Shown here: piece after piece, positions 24,229-36,649 of the stretch | Numbering within the stretch: the stretch's first letter is position 1 | Layout of the letters: each line of letters begins with the position of its first letter | NCBI GenBank assembly: GCA_947683625.1 | Contig: CANTUR010000046.1 | Location: forward strand, 3,398,501-3,462,500 | Source: Mallotus nudiflorus | Taxonomy: Eukaryota; Streptophyta; Magnoliopsida; Malpighiales; Euphorbiaceae | Length of the DNA: 64,000 bases | Direction: 5' to 3' | The notes under the pieces: model-generated | Told to the model about the DNA's origin: nothing | Database searches by the model: none | Seen by the model: the letters and a program-made list of their open reading frames with translations, nothing else | Program-made: the position numbers and the translations under genes

Positions 24229-25740
24229 TGAAGTGGGTCAGAATTGTATACCCTGGTCTCTAGGACTTAGTATAGAGTAAAAAGGGTGTCGAACACTCGG
24301 GATTTGAGGGAATTTTGTATTATCCGGACAGATACTTAGATGGTTAAGGAAAATATAACTAGAATAAAGGCAATGACTAAGCAAATGAACAAATATAAAC
24401 TCTAACTAATTATTAAAACAAAAAAATAAACAATATATATATCAATGCATGGAAAATCATAAGTCAAAACTAAATAAGAACTTTAAACATATTGATTGGA
24501 AATTAGCCTATAGTTTTTAAAAGCAACTCTCATTATCAATTAAAGGTCTTTCCTCCTAGAGTCTACAAGTACTCTTATTGTATTGCAAAGATAAGAGAAA
24601 ACCAAAAAGCATATTATATTAATTATATTTCCCTTAAGATGAATTCCCTTTATGATACCTAGTAAAATTCTGATCTTAAGTAATTCCAATTATCTTCCAC
24701 CAAATTCCCTTTACGATACCCAGCAAATTTTGATTGATAAGTTACATATGGTGATCAAGCATACATAAACACAAGTAAGCACTAATTGAAATTAAATCAT
24801 AAAAGATATAAGATAAAGATGTAGTTCTTATTTAATTCATCATTATAATTCCCATACAAAAAGACTTAGCCTAGATACATGATTAAAAAGCAACAAAAGA
24901 ATATCAAATTCAACATAGAAAAAAAAGATAAAGAATTAAAAAAGTAAGACTCCCTTCTATGACTTTTAAAGATATTTAATACTTAGGATGATCTCCTCTT
25001 GCCCTTGGCTTTTGTCTCCTTCAAATGTTATACAATGACTATTACCAAAACTAAAAGATAATAGTACTTATAAAACACTCTATTGATTTATATGTTTTTC
25101 TTATGTTATTTCTCTCTATTTCAGTTCATGACTTCCTTCAGACCATAAATGATGTATATTTAGAGCTTGGAAGCTACTGGAAGTGTCTAGAATAAGATTG
25201 AACTTGGAAAGGCACCACTTGGCATCAAAGGTCACTCCCCTTACATAGTTTGTAACTTCTAGGGAAATTTCGTCTATTCAAATGACTTTATCTCTAGAAA
25301 GTTTCATCATAAAAGTTGTAGAATATTCTGTTATCTTTTCAAACCAACTTGAATCATCGAATTTGAATGTCTGTACATAGAATTATGGCTAAAATACAAA
25401 AACTGCTCAAACTAGGAAAATTACAACCTTTTGAATGGTCATCAATATGACGACTCATCAAGGAGTGACGACTCGTAACAAAGACTCTCGGTGATGACTC
25501 ATGCAAGTGGTGATGACTCATCACCCTTCCTTATTGATTCAAACTTAATTCTTTTGCTTCCTAACTTGCTCTAATCAATTCCAAGTGTCTTCTAAAGCAT
25601 ATTAATCCTAAAAACATGTATAGAACACATATAGTGTGTCCTATTAACAAGAAAACATAAAATATCAATTCATTAAACAAATAAACACATAAAACATAGT
25701 AAAAATGAAATGAATAACTATGCATATTTGCATCATATCA
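24229..25740 (-). mobile_element. Element C 3' LTR (left copy)
   Basis: Plus-strand ends are TGAAGTGGGTCAGAATTG and TTTGCATCATATCA; 1512 bp. It matches 34615-36144 along its whole length with few differences. It contains the GACTCGTCA-type dyad motifs at 25440-25530. Confidence 0.95.
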
Positions 25741-26914
25741 AACTCCCTCGCACTTAGACCTTGTTTGCCCTCAAGCAAGAAAAGTTCTAAGTATAGAAAA
25801 ACACACAAAATTTTCATCTCTTCCAAAAAAAAATGTAGTTGTCTTATTAAGTCATCTAAAAATTGAAAGAGGTTATAAAAGGTAGTTAATCAATCAAACT
25901 TCAATGCTCCACAAAAACAAGCAAGTTTCATAGCACAAGTAATAAATTCACTAATTTATTTCAATTTAGTAAGAATAAAATTAACAACATAAAGTAAAAG
26001 TTCTAACCAAGCTACTCAAACAAAATAGTTATTCTCTCCAAACTTATGATTTCATAGAAGCAAAAGTAACCTTGAGACAATGTTAAGCACACACATCAGC
26101 TCACTCTTCTTATGGCATTTTTAGACATTTTATTCAAATTTATATTTTTTGGATGTATTTTTTCCGAATGAATGCAAATGAGGAGCAAACACAAATGCAC
26201 ACAACTTACTTGAAATACATCTACTTCCAATGTCATACATCTCTTTCTGAATGAATACAACTAAGGAGCATACTCAATTGCACACAACTTACTCAAGATG
26301 CATCACATCACAAGCATTATATATTTCTCTTTTCTCTCATATTTTTTTTAGATGTCCTCATCCATTATTGAAAAGTGAGTTTCATGAGTATTATGGCTAT
26401 AGTTTCCCTAAGGTTACTCAAAATTCTAAGAAAACCTAAGCTTGACTCTTTACCACTTTAGCCTTAAGCATAGTTAGCAAATTAACTAAATATTCTTTAG
26501 ATCTTAGAAATAATAAAAAGAGATAAAAAGGAAAATTTATAACCTATACTAGATGAAACTTTCAAGTTCTATTAATAGAGCATACAAAATCTAATTATCA
26601 ACATTTATAATTAACCTCAATCAAAATCAATAGATTAAAAAGAATAACTACTTATTAAATACATGAAGAGAATGAACAATATGAATGCAAAATAGCACTA
26701 AAAATACCCTAAATGCAAAATGCAACAATGACAAATGTTCACAAAACACATAACACATATAAAAACATGCAAATAATATATTACATATAAATCACCATAT
26801 ACTACTAATATACTATTACTATCCCATTAATATCCCTTCTCCCACACTTAAAAACATGCATTGTCCTTAATGTAATTTAAGAATTAATGTAAAGGAAAGG
26901 ATAGAAGTACTCCC
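25741..26914 (-). other. Element C 3' UTR with polypurine tract
   Basis: Non-coding. Directly beside the LTR the minus strand reads GTGCGAGGGAGTT (25741-25753), a polypurine tract that would prime plus-strand DNA. A second purine-rich stretch (minus AAGTGTGGGAGAAGGGATAT, about 26830-26850) follows the env-like ORF. Confidence 0.65.
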
Positions 26915-28124
26915 TTAATCATCCGTAGGGGTAGTTGGTGGAGACTCGATCAGATAATCGAAGTGAGCAAAATTCAATTTGTACTCCATCTTGCGTTGCC
27001 AATGAGAAAGTTGTTGGTTTTGAAATTCCATCTCATTGAGTTGACACTACATAGCAATTTGCGTATCCAAAATCTGGTCCCATATTTGAGGATGTGCACT
27101 TGAGGATGCACCGGTGGCACTTTGAATTGGATAAGTGAGGAAAGGAACATCACCGAATGGTGTATATTGGGGAAGCTCCTCCTCTGGATCACTTTCCTCT
27201 GTAAAGTTTGCATATTGTTTCTCCTCAGCTAGTGGTGGTCCTTCAATTCCTCTCTAACAAGAATAGGAACGGGGAGGAATCAAATGAAACATAGCATCCA
27301 CTAGCTCTCCTCTTATAAAAGCTTGCTTAGTAAAATAAGAGTGCTCAACAAAATGAGTATAATTAGCAAGATTAACATTTAAAGCTTTTGCAATAATGGT
27401 AATCACATGGCCATAAGTCAAAGGTGCATCCTTACAGGGAGCATAAGCTAACAATTGATTAGACACCCAATAGGTCCAACACACTTGTTTTTTATTATGA
27501 ATGCACCACATTAGAAACAAATCTTGTGCAGAGACTCTATTGAATTATGTTTTATGAAAGAGAACACATGCAAGCACTTTGTGTAACAATTAATATTTCA
27601 AGTCCTTAATAAACATAGGTTTTCCTTTTCTATAGTCAAATGGTGTGTGCAAACCAGTTAAAAACATCCAGAATTCATTGAACCTAAAAGATGATAGGGG
27701 TCACAGAACCCATCTCTTTTGAAACCAAAAACTCGATTCATGAAAGAGTAAGTAAGTTGATGAGGCTTCCTTCCATACAAAATTCTAGAATTTGTGAGTT
27801 TTTAGCATTAACATCCAAAGTAGTGTAAAATTCAGTAATTAGTTCAATATTGGTGTCTTCATGCATGGAAACAAATTTCATAAGGCCACATTCAATCAAT
27901 AATTTATTAAATGATTCAAGCATACCAACATCATTCAAAAGGGAGTTAGGAATGTACTTACAACCTAAGATTTCCCTGAACTGTATTGTTGTTAACTTGG
28001 CACCTTCCTCATGTGTAAGGATTGGAAACTTAGCTTTGTAAGTTTTCATTAGATTTTCCTCCTCCTCTTGATGTGATTTTTCAATGTGTGGCCTTTTAGA
28101 AGTAGATCCTCTAGTCCTACCCAT
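26915..28124 (-). pseudogene. Element C: env-like ORF (Athila ORF after pol)
   Basis: Minus strand, ATG at 28124 (MGRTRGSTSKRP), stop at 26915-26917 (ends PTTPTDD), about 400 codons with at least two frame breaks. A basic, serine-rich N-terminus is followed by a globular region resembling the Athila ORF family, then a glutamine-rich tail. It occupies the position of the env-like gene of Athila/Calypso elements. I see no clear signal peptide or convincing membrane segment, so an envelope role is not shown. Upstream ATG 28187 adds a hydrophobic stretch but is outside the conserved start. Confidence 0.65.
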
Positions 28125-28344
28125 GATTATAGTCTTGCTTGAATGAGATAGAAAAGCAAATAAAAAACAAAAAGAATGAAAAAGCAATGGTGATGGTTCA
28201 GTTAGGTTTTAGAATGGAGATGAGATGAATAGAAAACTAAAGGGTATAGGAATGGAAGAAGTAGGAAGATGAAAGAAGAGAGTATAAAAGAATGCAAATT
28301 CATGGGTATATAGAGGGGTGGAAAATTGAGTAGTCAAAGGGGGA

Positions 28345-28352
28345 TATTTATA
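28345..28352 (-). promoter_or_regulatory. TATA-like box upstream of env-like ORF
   Basis: Minus strand CTATAAATATCCCCC, about 220 bases before the ATG at 28124. A candidate internal promoter; in AT-rich DNA it could be chance. Confidence 0.3.
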
Positions 28353-28604
28353 GATGTAATAGGTGTGTAAGGTGTAGGGGTGTAAGTTTTAGTGAAAAGG
28401 TGTGTCTAGATAGGAAAGGACATGTCCATTCTTGGAAAAGAAACAACTTTTCACTTATAAAATTTTATTTAGTTAGGAATAAAAAGAATAGGAAAAATAT
28501 ATGAACAAAAGAAAGCATGTATGATATGCAAAAACAATGAAAATAAGATAAGTAATATATAAAAGCATAGGTTAAAGCACATACAGGCAGAATATGTAGG
28601 TGTA

Positions 28605-28870
28605 CGAGTCGTGAACTTGGTGACAACTCGTCACCTTAGCCTTCTATGATAAGTCGTATAGTTTGACGACTTGTCACCATACCCTTATACTTAATGACCA
28701 TTATGACAAGTCATGAACTTGGGGATGACTCGTCATGTGAACTCTCTATGATGAGTTGTACATGCTTGATGACTCATCACCAATAGGTGTTGTTGCGAGT
28801 CATCAATGTGTGATGACTCGTCATCTTATTTCTCTGTTACGACTCGACAATGCTTGATGAGTCATAATAT
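28605..28870. repeat. Cluster of GACTCGTCA/GATGACTCATCA dyad motifs
   Basis: About five irregular units of 45-60 bp, each with variants of TGATGACTCGTCACC and ACGAGTCGT. The same motifs occur in both C LTRs (25440-25530, 35840-35930). TGACTCA resembles bZIP (GCN4-type) binding sites. Confidence 0.7.
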
Positions 28871-29109
28871 TATGTGCTATTATGTGCATGAGTAGTTCCT
28901 AACTAAACATATGTGACAATGCAATGAATCTGTGTAAAAACTATGAAAAAATAGAATAGAAAACTAATCATAAACCAATTATATACTAAAGATAAACATA
29001 AATAAATATGGGCAAATTAATGAAAATAAGCATCATAAAATGAAAGAAAAAAATGTGTGAATCATACCATGCTAAATTTTGGGAAGTCTATAGCTTGACT
29101 TCACCATCA

Positions 29110-30240
29110 TTCAACTAAGGTGTAGATAGAGAAATAGAGAGGCTCGGATCGATTGCATTATCAATTATATAGGGCTTGAGACAATGTCCATTTACCTTAA
29201 AAATTTGCCCCTTTACATTAGTAAGATCAACTGCTCCATGAGAATAAACCTTTATAACTTTAAATGGACCCATCCATTGTGACTTCAACTTTTTCGAAAA
29301 TAGTCTAAGTCTTAAATTATAAAGGAGAACAAGCTCACCTTCATAAAAATCCTTTTTAGGTAAATGCTTATCATGCTAAATCTTAGTATGATCTTTATAT
29401 AACTTTGCATTCTCGTAAGCATTCATCCTTAACTCATCCAATTCGTTAAGCTAAAGTAACCTCTTCCTACCGGCCTTCTGCAAATCAAAATTTAAAGCCC
29501 TTATTGCCCAATATGCCTTATGCTCTAATTCAACTGGGACATGACATGACTTTCCATAAACCAATTAATAAGGAGTAAGGCCTATTAGAGTTTTAAAGGT
29601 AGTCCTGTAAGCCTATAAAGCATCATCTAACTTTAATGCCCAATCTTTTCTTGAAAAAGATACCATTTTCTCAAGAATCCATTTTATTTCTCTATTACTC
29701 ACCTTGACCTGCCCACTCGTTTGTGGGTGATATGGAGTAGCAACCTTGTGTGTTACGCTATACTTCTTTAAAAGAGCTTCAATCATATGATTACAAAAAT
29801 GGGAACCTCCATCACTTATCAATGATCTAAGGGTGCCAAATCTTGGAAAAATTATTTTCTTAAGCATTTTCTTAACCACTCTAGCATCATTTGTCAAGGT
29901 TGGCATTGCTTCTACCCATTTAGAGACATAATCAACCATAACCAATATATACTTGTAACCCAAGGAACTAGGGAATGGACCTATGAAGTCTATTTCGCAA
30001 ACATCAAAGATCTCGACTTCAAGAATCCCTTTCAAAGGCATTTCATGTTTTTTTAATATATTCCCCTGACATCTATCACATGTAAGCACATATTCTCTAG
30101 CATCCTTAAACAAAGTAGGCCACTAAAAACCAAATTGAAGTACCTTAGATGTTGTCTTTGATGCTCCAAAATGTCCACCAACATCCAAAGAATGACAATA
30201 CTTCAATACATCTTGAACTTCATCTTAAGGAATGCATCAC
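29110..30240 (-). pseudogene. Element C: integrase
   Basis: Minus strand. The HHCC zinc region ends near 30050 (YVLTCDRCQGN). The core in 29613-30113 shows FDVCEIDFIGPFPSS (first Asp) and SLISDGGSHFCNHM (second Asp). The third position reads SGQVKVSNREIKWILEKM: Lys where the DDE Glu is expected. A region with LVYGKSCHVPVELEHKAYW follows, and the C-terminal part at 29230-29320 has LYNLRLRLFSKKLKSQW and MGPFKVIKVYSHGAVDL. Only a few stops break it. Confidence 0.9.
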
Positions 30241-31156
30241 CTAATCAAGCCATCCGCACACCTTTTGTAAAGTAACGGCTCCTCCCAATAGTAGAATTTA
30301 CTATAATGTAAGAAATTTTTCCTTTGTCTATAGTCCATACCATAAGGAAGAATACCACTTACAAGATAATTTTCAATATCCGCAAACCATGGAAGCTTTT
30401 TCGATGCAACCCTTAATAGATGTTCACTAGGAAATGCCTCATTAATTGGCATACTATCATCATTCTTCTTCAATCCATCATAATCAATCATTGATAGGTG
30501 GTTTGCAATAAGGTTGTCACTTCCCTTCTTGTCTCGAACTTCCCAATCAAACTCTTGAAGCATCAAAATCCATCGTAGGATTATAGGTTTTGCATCCTTC
30601 TTGCTTAAAAGATACTTAAGAGTAGCATGATCTGAATAAACAATCACCTTTTTCCCATAAGATATGATATAAACTTGTCAGATGCATAATCAATAGCAAG
30701 TAACTCCTTTTTTATGGTGGTATAATTTATTTGAGCATCATCAAGTAACTTACTAGCATAGTAAATTACATAAGGCTTGCCTTCCTTTCTTTTCCCCAAA
30801 ACAACCCCCATCGCAAAGTTACTAGCATCACACATTATTTCAAATGGCTGCTCCCAATTAGTTGGTTGCAAGATAGGTGTAGAAACAAGAGCTTTTTTCA
30901 AAGTGTCAAATGCTTCATGACACGCATCATCAATCTCAAACACAACATCCTTAGCAAGTAACTTACACAATGGCTTTACGATCTTGAAAAAATCCTTGAT
31001 AAATCTTCGATAGAGTCCTACATGTCCAAGGAAACTTCTTATATCTTTAACACACTTCGGCGGTGGAAAATTTTCAATTATTTTAATCTTTGCTTTATCA
31101 ACTTTAATGCCCCTCATTGAAACTGAATGACTAAGAACGATTCCCTCTTGTGCCAT
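30241..31156 (-). pseudogene. Element C: RT connection and RNase H
   Basis: Two overlapping minus-strand frames (31156-30644 and 30647-30237) with one frameshift. Connection: IVLSHSVSMRGIKVDKAK and IRSFLGHVGLYRRFIKDF. RNase H: PFEIMCDASNFAMGVVLG (first Asp), TTIKKELLAIDYA (Glu), VIVYSDHATLKYLL (Asp), then GSDNLIANHLSMID, where the usual ADHL Asp has become Asn. The tail (KFYYWEEPLLYKRCADGLIR) begins the integrase zinc region. Confidence 0.9.
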
Positions 31157-31927
31157 AAAGTGACATTTTTCCTAATTCAAGACCAATCCATGCTCAATAC
31201 ACTTATCAAGAACTTTAGATAGATTGTCTAGACAATTAGAAAAGTTAGTACCATAGACACTAAAGTCATCCATAAAAACTTCTGCACAATCATAAGTAGA
31301 TCACTAAATATTAAGAACATACATCTTTGGAAAGTTGCAGGTGCATTACATAGGCCAAAAGGCATACACCTAAAAGCAAAAAGTACCATATGGACATGTA
31401 GATGTAGCCTTAGGTTGGTCCTTAGGATGAATAGGAATTTGATAGAAACCACTAAGTCTATCCAAGTAACAAAAATAAGAAAAGTTGGCTAATCTCTCAA
31501 GAACCTGATCAATAAAAGGCAATGGGAAGTGATCTTTCCTTGTTGCTTTATTAAGTTTTCTATAATCAATACACATACACCATCCCGTGATAGTTCTAGT
31601 AGGTACTAAGTCATTAAATTCATTCCTAACAATGGTTAAGCCTTCTTTCTTTGGTACTACTTGAATAGGGCTTACCCATTTACTATCACTAATAGAGTAT
31701 ATAATTCCATTATCAAGCAACTTAGTGACTTCTTTTCTCACCACTTCTTTAAGAGTAGGATTCAATCGCCTTTGATCTTTAATGGAAGGCTTAGCATTAT
31801 CTTCTAAGAGAATTCTATGCATGCATATATTAGGACTAATACCCTTCAAGTCATTAATAAAATAACCAATGGCATTCTTATGAATATTCAACTCATCACA
31901 TAAAGCATCAACATTATTACTAGGCAA
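31157..31927 (-). pseudogene. Element C: reverse transcriptase
   Basis: Minus strand. Motifs in order: MHRILLEDNAKPSIKDQRRL, KEVTKLLDNGIIYSISDSKW, VSPIQVVPKKEG, CIDYRKLNKATRKDHFPLPF, LDRLSGFYQIPIHPKDQPKA; then, after a frameshift near 31400, FRCMPFGLCNAPATFQRCM. The catalytic box VFMDDFSVYG at about 31240-31275 is intact but in a third frame. Without the frameshifts this would be a normal gypsy RT. Confidence 0.9.
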
Positions 31928-32775
31928 GGATGAATTAACAATAAAAGGAAATTTAAGATTAGAGTCAAGAAATGCATTTATGAGATTTTATGGTAGAGGC
32001 TTGAGCTCCAACTTAACTTCTTCCCTTGGTGTAGTATCTTTTGGATCATCCTCTCTCCTTAAAGGTTCAAATCTTAATGTCCCTTGAAAACATTGATATG
32101 GGGTACCTCCAAAACCTGCTCACTAGCTTCTTTTATTTTATATGGCTCCTTAGAATCACTCCTCAAACACTCATGAATTACTTCTTCAATGCATTCATCA
32201 ATAACATCAATAGAATCTATTTTACTTGCCACTTTTATTGGTGTTGACTTCATGATTTTTAGCACATGGAATTCCATATGTTCATTATCCACCTCTAATG
32301 TGATCTTTCCTTTTTTCATATCAATAATCACTCATGTTGTCCTCAAAAATGGTGTTCCAAACAAGATTGGGATCTCAAGATCCTCCTCCATTTCCAACAT
32401 AATAAAGTCAGCTAGTATTACAAACTTACCCACTTTAGTTGGTACATTTTATAGAATGCTAAGTGGATATATGCTAGATTTATCCACCAAGGAAAGACAC
32501 ATATTGGCAGGATTAAGTTCTTTTAAATTAAGCTTTTTGTAAATTGAGTAAGGCACAAGGCTAACACTAGCACCAATATCACATAAATGCATACCTCCAA
32601 TTACACAAGGAACCATAAAGGAAGCGGGATCCTTGAGCTTTGGTGGAGACTTAGAGTACATAGTCTTGGATTCTTTAACAAGAGATACTAAACCATAATC
32701 TTCAAGTTTGCTCTTATGACTAATAATATCCTTCAAGAATTTACACCAAGCTGGCATATCTCTAATAGCATCCAC
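31928..32775 (-). pseudogene. Element C: aspartic protease
   Basis: Minus strand. FMVPCVIGGMHLCDIGASVS, then LVPYSIYKKLNLKEL, is the retropepsin site region (Asp-Ile-Gly-Ala in place of Asp-Thr/Leu-Gly-Ala), at about 32520-32640. Downstream, 32074-32331 has ITLEVDNEHMEFHVLKIMK, the typical end of Athila-type proteases. It cleaves Gag-Pol in the particle. A stop separates the two parts. Confidence 0.8.
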
Positions 32776-32826
32776 AAATGGTATGGTGATAGTAATTTCC
32801 TTGAGATAATCAAGGAATTTTCCAAA

Positions 32827-34443
32827 CTACTTGTCTAAGTAACGCCTTATGAACCCTTGAGGAAAAGGAAGAGTTTTAACATCTACTTTTAGTTCATCAT
32901 TCTTTGATAGTATGTCATCTTCCTTATTACCTATCTTTGCACACTCATCATCATTTTTAGTTCTAACATCCACTTCCTCAATCTCTACCCGATCATCATC
33001 AACCACTCTCTTGTTCTTATTGAGATCCTTTTCAATCTCCTTACCACTGCGCAATGTAATTGCTTAACAAGACTCCTTTTGTGCATACGCCGGTTGGCTA
33101 AGAAGATTTCCCAAAGGTTTAGTATTAGAGGTAGAGGCTTGTTGGGCAATTTGGGTTTCAAGGATGCAGTTATTAGTAGCTAGTTGTTCAAGCTTAGAGT
33201 TAATTTCCTTGAATTGCTCCTCATTTTATTTGTTTATGGACATTTGTTGGTTAACAAATTGCTCCATAAGATTTTCAAGAGAAGTTTTAGATTGGGTAGG
33301 ATTGAAGGTTTGTTGTTTAATAGGGAATCCAGGTGGGTTTTGACGTTTGGTGTTTGGGTTAAATTGGGGGTTTAATTGGGAAGATGGATTTGACCATGAG
33401 AATTCGGGATGGTTCCTCCATTGAGCGTTATAGGTGTTGGAATTTAGCCCCATTCTTTGGTTAAAACCACCTTGCACATAATTCACATCCTCATTTATAA
33501 TTAAAGTACATTGAGAATATGAATGAGGTCCTCCACAAGTCTCACAAACAACATTAGCACATTCTAATGAATTAATTTGAGAATTACTTACCAATTTGGT
33601 GAGAGCATCTACCTTTGCATTTAGCATTTTAATTGTGTCAAGTTCTAAAACTCCTCTTGCTTTAGCCATAGTAGTTTCCTCACCCATGTATCCTTGAGAT
33701 GCAAGTTCCTCTAGTAATGTAACAACCTTTCTATTGGTTTTATCCATCCATTTCCCACTGGACGCCGCATTGACAATGTTTCTATTTTCATCTATCAATC
33801 CGTTATAAAAAATTTGAGGAATCATCCATTATGGCAAGCTATGATGTGGACATTATCGTTGAAGCTCCTTAAACCTTTCCCAAGCTAAATAGATTGTCTC
33901 ACTTCCATTTTGCTTGAAAGTGGTGATCTCATTATGAAACTTGGCCATCTTGTGTGGTCGAAAATATTTGTGCAGAAATGCTTACTTCAATTGATCCCAT
34001 GTTATGATTGATTCATTTGGCAAACTAGCAAGCCAAAGTTATGCTTTGTCCCTAACCAAAAATGGAAATAGTCTAAGCCTTATTATGTTATCCGTCACAC
34101 CATTAATTTTGAAAGTTGCACACACATTGAGGAAAGTCAATATGTGAGCATAAGGATCTTCTCCTTGTAAACCTCCAAACTAATTATTTTATACCATTTC
34201 GATAATACTTGGCTTGATCTCAAAATTGTTGTTAGCAATGGCTGGAGCAACAATTCCTCTAAAACTACCCGAGATGTTGGGCATTGCAAAATCTCCTAAC
34301 GTTCTCCTTTCTAGTTAAGCCATGTTATTCAAATTCGGTTGATTCTCTCTTCTTTGCCTTTGTTCCATGTACAAATTTTGTATAAGTAAATCAATTTCGG
34401 GATTAAAATACAAATTATTATCATTAATACTTCTAGTAAGCAT
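32827..34443 (-). pseudogene. Element C: gag
   Basis: Minus strand, ATG at 34443 (MLTRSINDNNLYFNPEIDLL). The capsid-like region has NNFEIKPSIIEMV, GEDPYAHILTFLNVCATFKI and AFLHKYFRPHKMAKFHNEI, with several stops. The longest open part (33825-33226) holds IPQIFYNGLIDENRN, LEELASQGYMGEE and a knuckle CETCGGPHSYSQC (33508-33546), then a Q/N/P-rich tail. The end piece (33054-32827) has MRSGKEIEKDL and TLPFPQGFIRRYL, the usual linker to protease. It forms the particle in Athila-type elements. Confidence 0.85.
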
Positions 34444-34591
34444 ATAAAAAGAAAGAAAGTAAATTTAACAATCTAACAAATTAAAACAAATAACAATTAA
34501 ATAATATAATAACAAAACAAAAAATATAAAAATAAAAACAAGGCCTAAAATAACCTTTCTCTACCTAAAGTTAATAAAAATTGAAATCAAA

Positions 34592-34609
34592 TCACTGGTA
34601 ACATCGCCA
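34592..34609 (-). other. Primer-binding site of C
   Basis: Minus strand TGGCGATGTTACCAGTGA, a mutated form of the Asp-tRNA-type site TGGCGCCGTTGCCGGGGA, a few bases inside the LTR end. Confidence 0.65.
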
Positions 34610-34614
34610 AATTC

Positions 34615-36144
34615 TAAAGTAGGTTAGAATTGTATACCCTAGTCTTTAGGACTTAGTATAGAGCAAGAAGGGTGTCAAACACTCAGGATTTGAGGGAATT
34701 TTGTATTAACTGGATAGATACTTAGATAGTTAGGCAAAATATAACCAGAATAAAGGTAATGACTAAACAAATGAACAAATATAAACTCTAACTAATTATT
34801 AAAACAAAAAAAAATAAATATATATCAATGTATGGAAAATCATAAGTCAAAACTAAATAAGAAATTTGAAGAAAGTTACCATAAAACATATTGATTGGAA
34901 ATTAGCCTATAGTCTTTAAAAGCAACTCTCGTTGTTAGTTAAAGGTATTTCCTCCTAAAGTCTACAAGCACTCTCGTTGTATTGTAAAGATAAAAGAAAA
35001 CCAAAAAATATATTATATTAATTATATTTCCCTTAAGATGAATTCCTTTTATGATACCCAATAAAATTCTGATATTAAGTAATTCCAATTATCTTCCACC
35101 AAATTCCTTTATGATACCCAGCAAAATTTGATTGACAAGTTACATATGGCGATCAAGCATACATAAACACAAGTAAGCAATTTTTGAAATTAAATCATAA
35201 AAGATATAAGATAAAGATTTAGTTTTTATTTAATTCATCATTATAATTCCCATACAAAAAGACTTAGCCTAGATACATGATTAAAAAGTAACAAAAGAAT
35301 ATCAAATTCAACATAGAAAGAAAAGATAAAGAATTGAAAAAGTAAGACTCCCTTCTATGACTTTTAAAGATATTTAATACTTAGGATGATCTCCTCTTGC
35401 CCTTGGCTTTTGTCTCCTTCAAGTGTTATACAATAATTATCACCAAAACTAAAAGATAATAGTACTTATAAAACACTCTATTGATTTAAATGTTTTTCTT
35501 GTGTTATTTCTCTCTATTTTGGTTCATGCCTTTCTTCATACTAGAAATGATGTATATATAGAGCTTGGGAGCTACTGCAAGTGTCTAGAATAAGATTAAA
35601 CTTGGAAAGGCACCACTTAGCATCAAAGGTCACTCCCCTTGCAGAATCTGTAACTTCCAAGGCAATTTTGTCCATTCAAATTACTTTATCTCTAGAAAGT
35701 TTCTTCATGAAAGTTGTATAATATTTTGTTATCTTTTTAGAAGAACTTAAATCATCCAATTTGGATGTCTGTAGATGGAATTATGGCTGAAATACAAAAA
35801 TTGCTCAAATTAGGAAAATTGCAACCTTTTGAATGGTCATCAATGTGATGACTCGTGAAGGAGTGATGACTCCTAACATAGACTCTCGGTGATGACTTAT
35901 GTAAGTGGTGATGACTTGTCACCCTTCCTTGTTGATTGAAACTTGATTCTTTTGCTTCCTAACTTGATCCAATCAATTCTAAGTGTCTTCTAAAGCATAT
36001 TAAGCCTAAAAACATATATAGAACACACAGTGAGTCCTATTAACAAGAAAACATAAAATATCAATTCATTAAACAACTAAACATATAAAACAATGAAAAT
36101 AGACTTTAACTAGTTAAATAACTATGCATATTTGCATCATATCA
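34615..36144 (-). mobile_element. Element C 5' LTR (right copy)
   Basis: 1530 bp, from TAAAGTAGGTTAGAATTG (mutated TG) to GCATCATATCA on the plus strand. It is the transcriptional 5' LTR. A TATA box (minus TATATATA, plus 35553-35560) is kept here; the left copy reads TATATTTA. Confidence 0.95.
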
Positions 36145-36149
36145 ACTTG

Positions 36150-36640
36150 CCAAGTGGCTAATGCTGTTAATAGAATTGAATGTGTAATATCTAACTAAAA
36201 AGGTAGTAAAAGGAAGAGCAGCAACTAAATTTCTAGCTTTTAATCCCATTCTAGACTTAGAAGAAATCCAACTAGACTTCCTAGATGACCTTAATTTAGC
36301 CATTGAAATCTAAGGATGGCACATGTACTTTAATGGAGCAGTCAATTAGTTTAGCACAAGAGTCAATGTTATATTACAATCCCCATAAAAGTGAAGCAGT
36401 ACCAATGGCCAAAAAGCTCAAATTTAGAGTCATAAATAAAGAAGAAAAATATGAGGCATGCACACTCAGAATAGAAGCATTAATATCCCTGGATGTTATA
36501 AAAATCAGAATATTTAGAGATTCTATGCTATCAATCAACCAAGCCACAAAAGAGTGGGAATTGAAATAGCAACACTTAAAGCCTTACCTGGATCACTTGA
36601 GGTTACTTACCATGTCCTTCTGAAAATACAGATTCATTTA
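36150..36640 (+). pseudogene. Element B: end of first RNase H and second RNase H-like domain
   Basis: After C, B resumes with AKWL, then KKVVKGRAATKFLAFNP and LDLEEIQLDFLDDLN. A second RNase H-like segment (about 36310-36570) has MYFNGAV-type sequence, EAVPMAKKLKFRVINKEEKY and IFRDSMLSINQATKEWEL. A second RNase H after the gypsy one is a mark of Tat-lineage elements. GDS is RDS and NNEAEYEA is NKEEKYEA here, so catalytic residues are uncertain. Confidence 0.7.
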
Positions 36641-36649
36641 TCTCCCCAG

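Larger units (their letters stand above)
24229..36144 (-). mobile_element. Element C: Athila/Calypso-like Ty3/gypsy retrotransposon
   Basis: Minus-strand element of 11.9 kb with 1.5-kb LTRs and a perfect TSD. Minus-strand order: LTR, PBS, gag, protease, RT, RNase H, integrase, env-like ORF, 3' UTR, polypurine tract, LTR. Gag type, Asp-tRNA-like PBS and an ORF after integrase place it with the Athila/Calypso lineage. Coding parts are the best preserved in the window, but RT is frameshifted, so it is inactive. Confidence 0.9.

Noticed and set aside
26915..28124. Endogenous pararetrovirus or true retroviral envelope gene
   Set aside because: The element has LTRs, integrase and gypsy order; no movement protein or coat protein motifs, and no clear signal peptide or membrane anchor.
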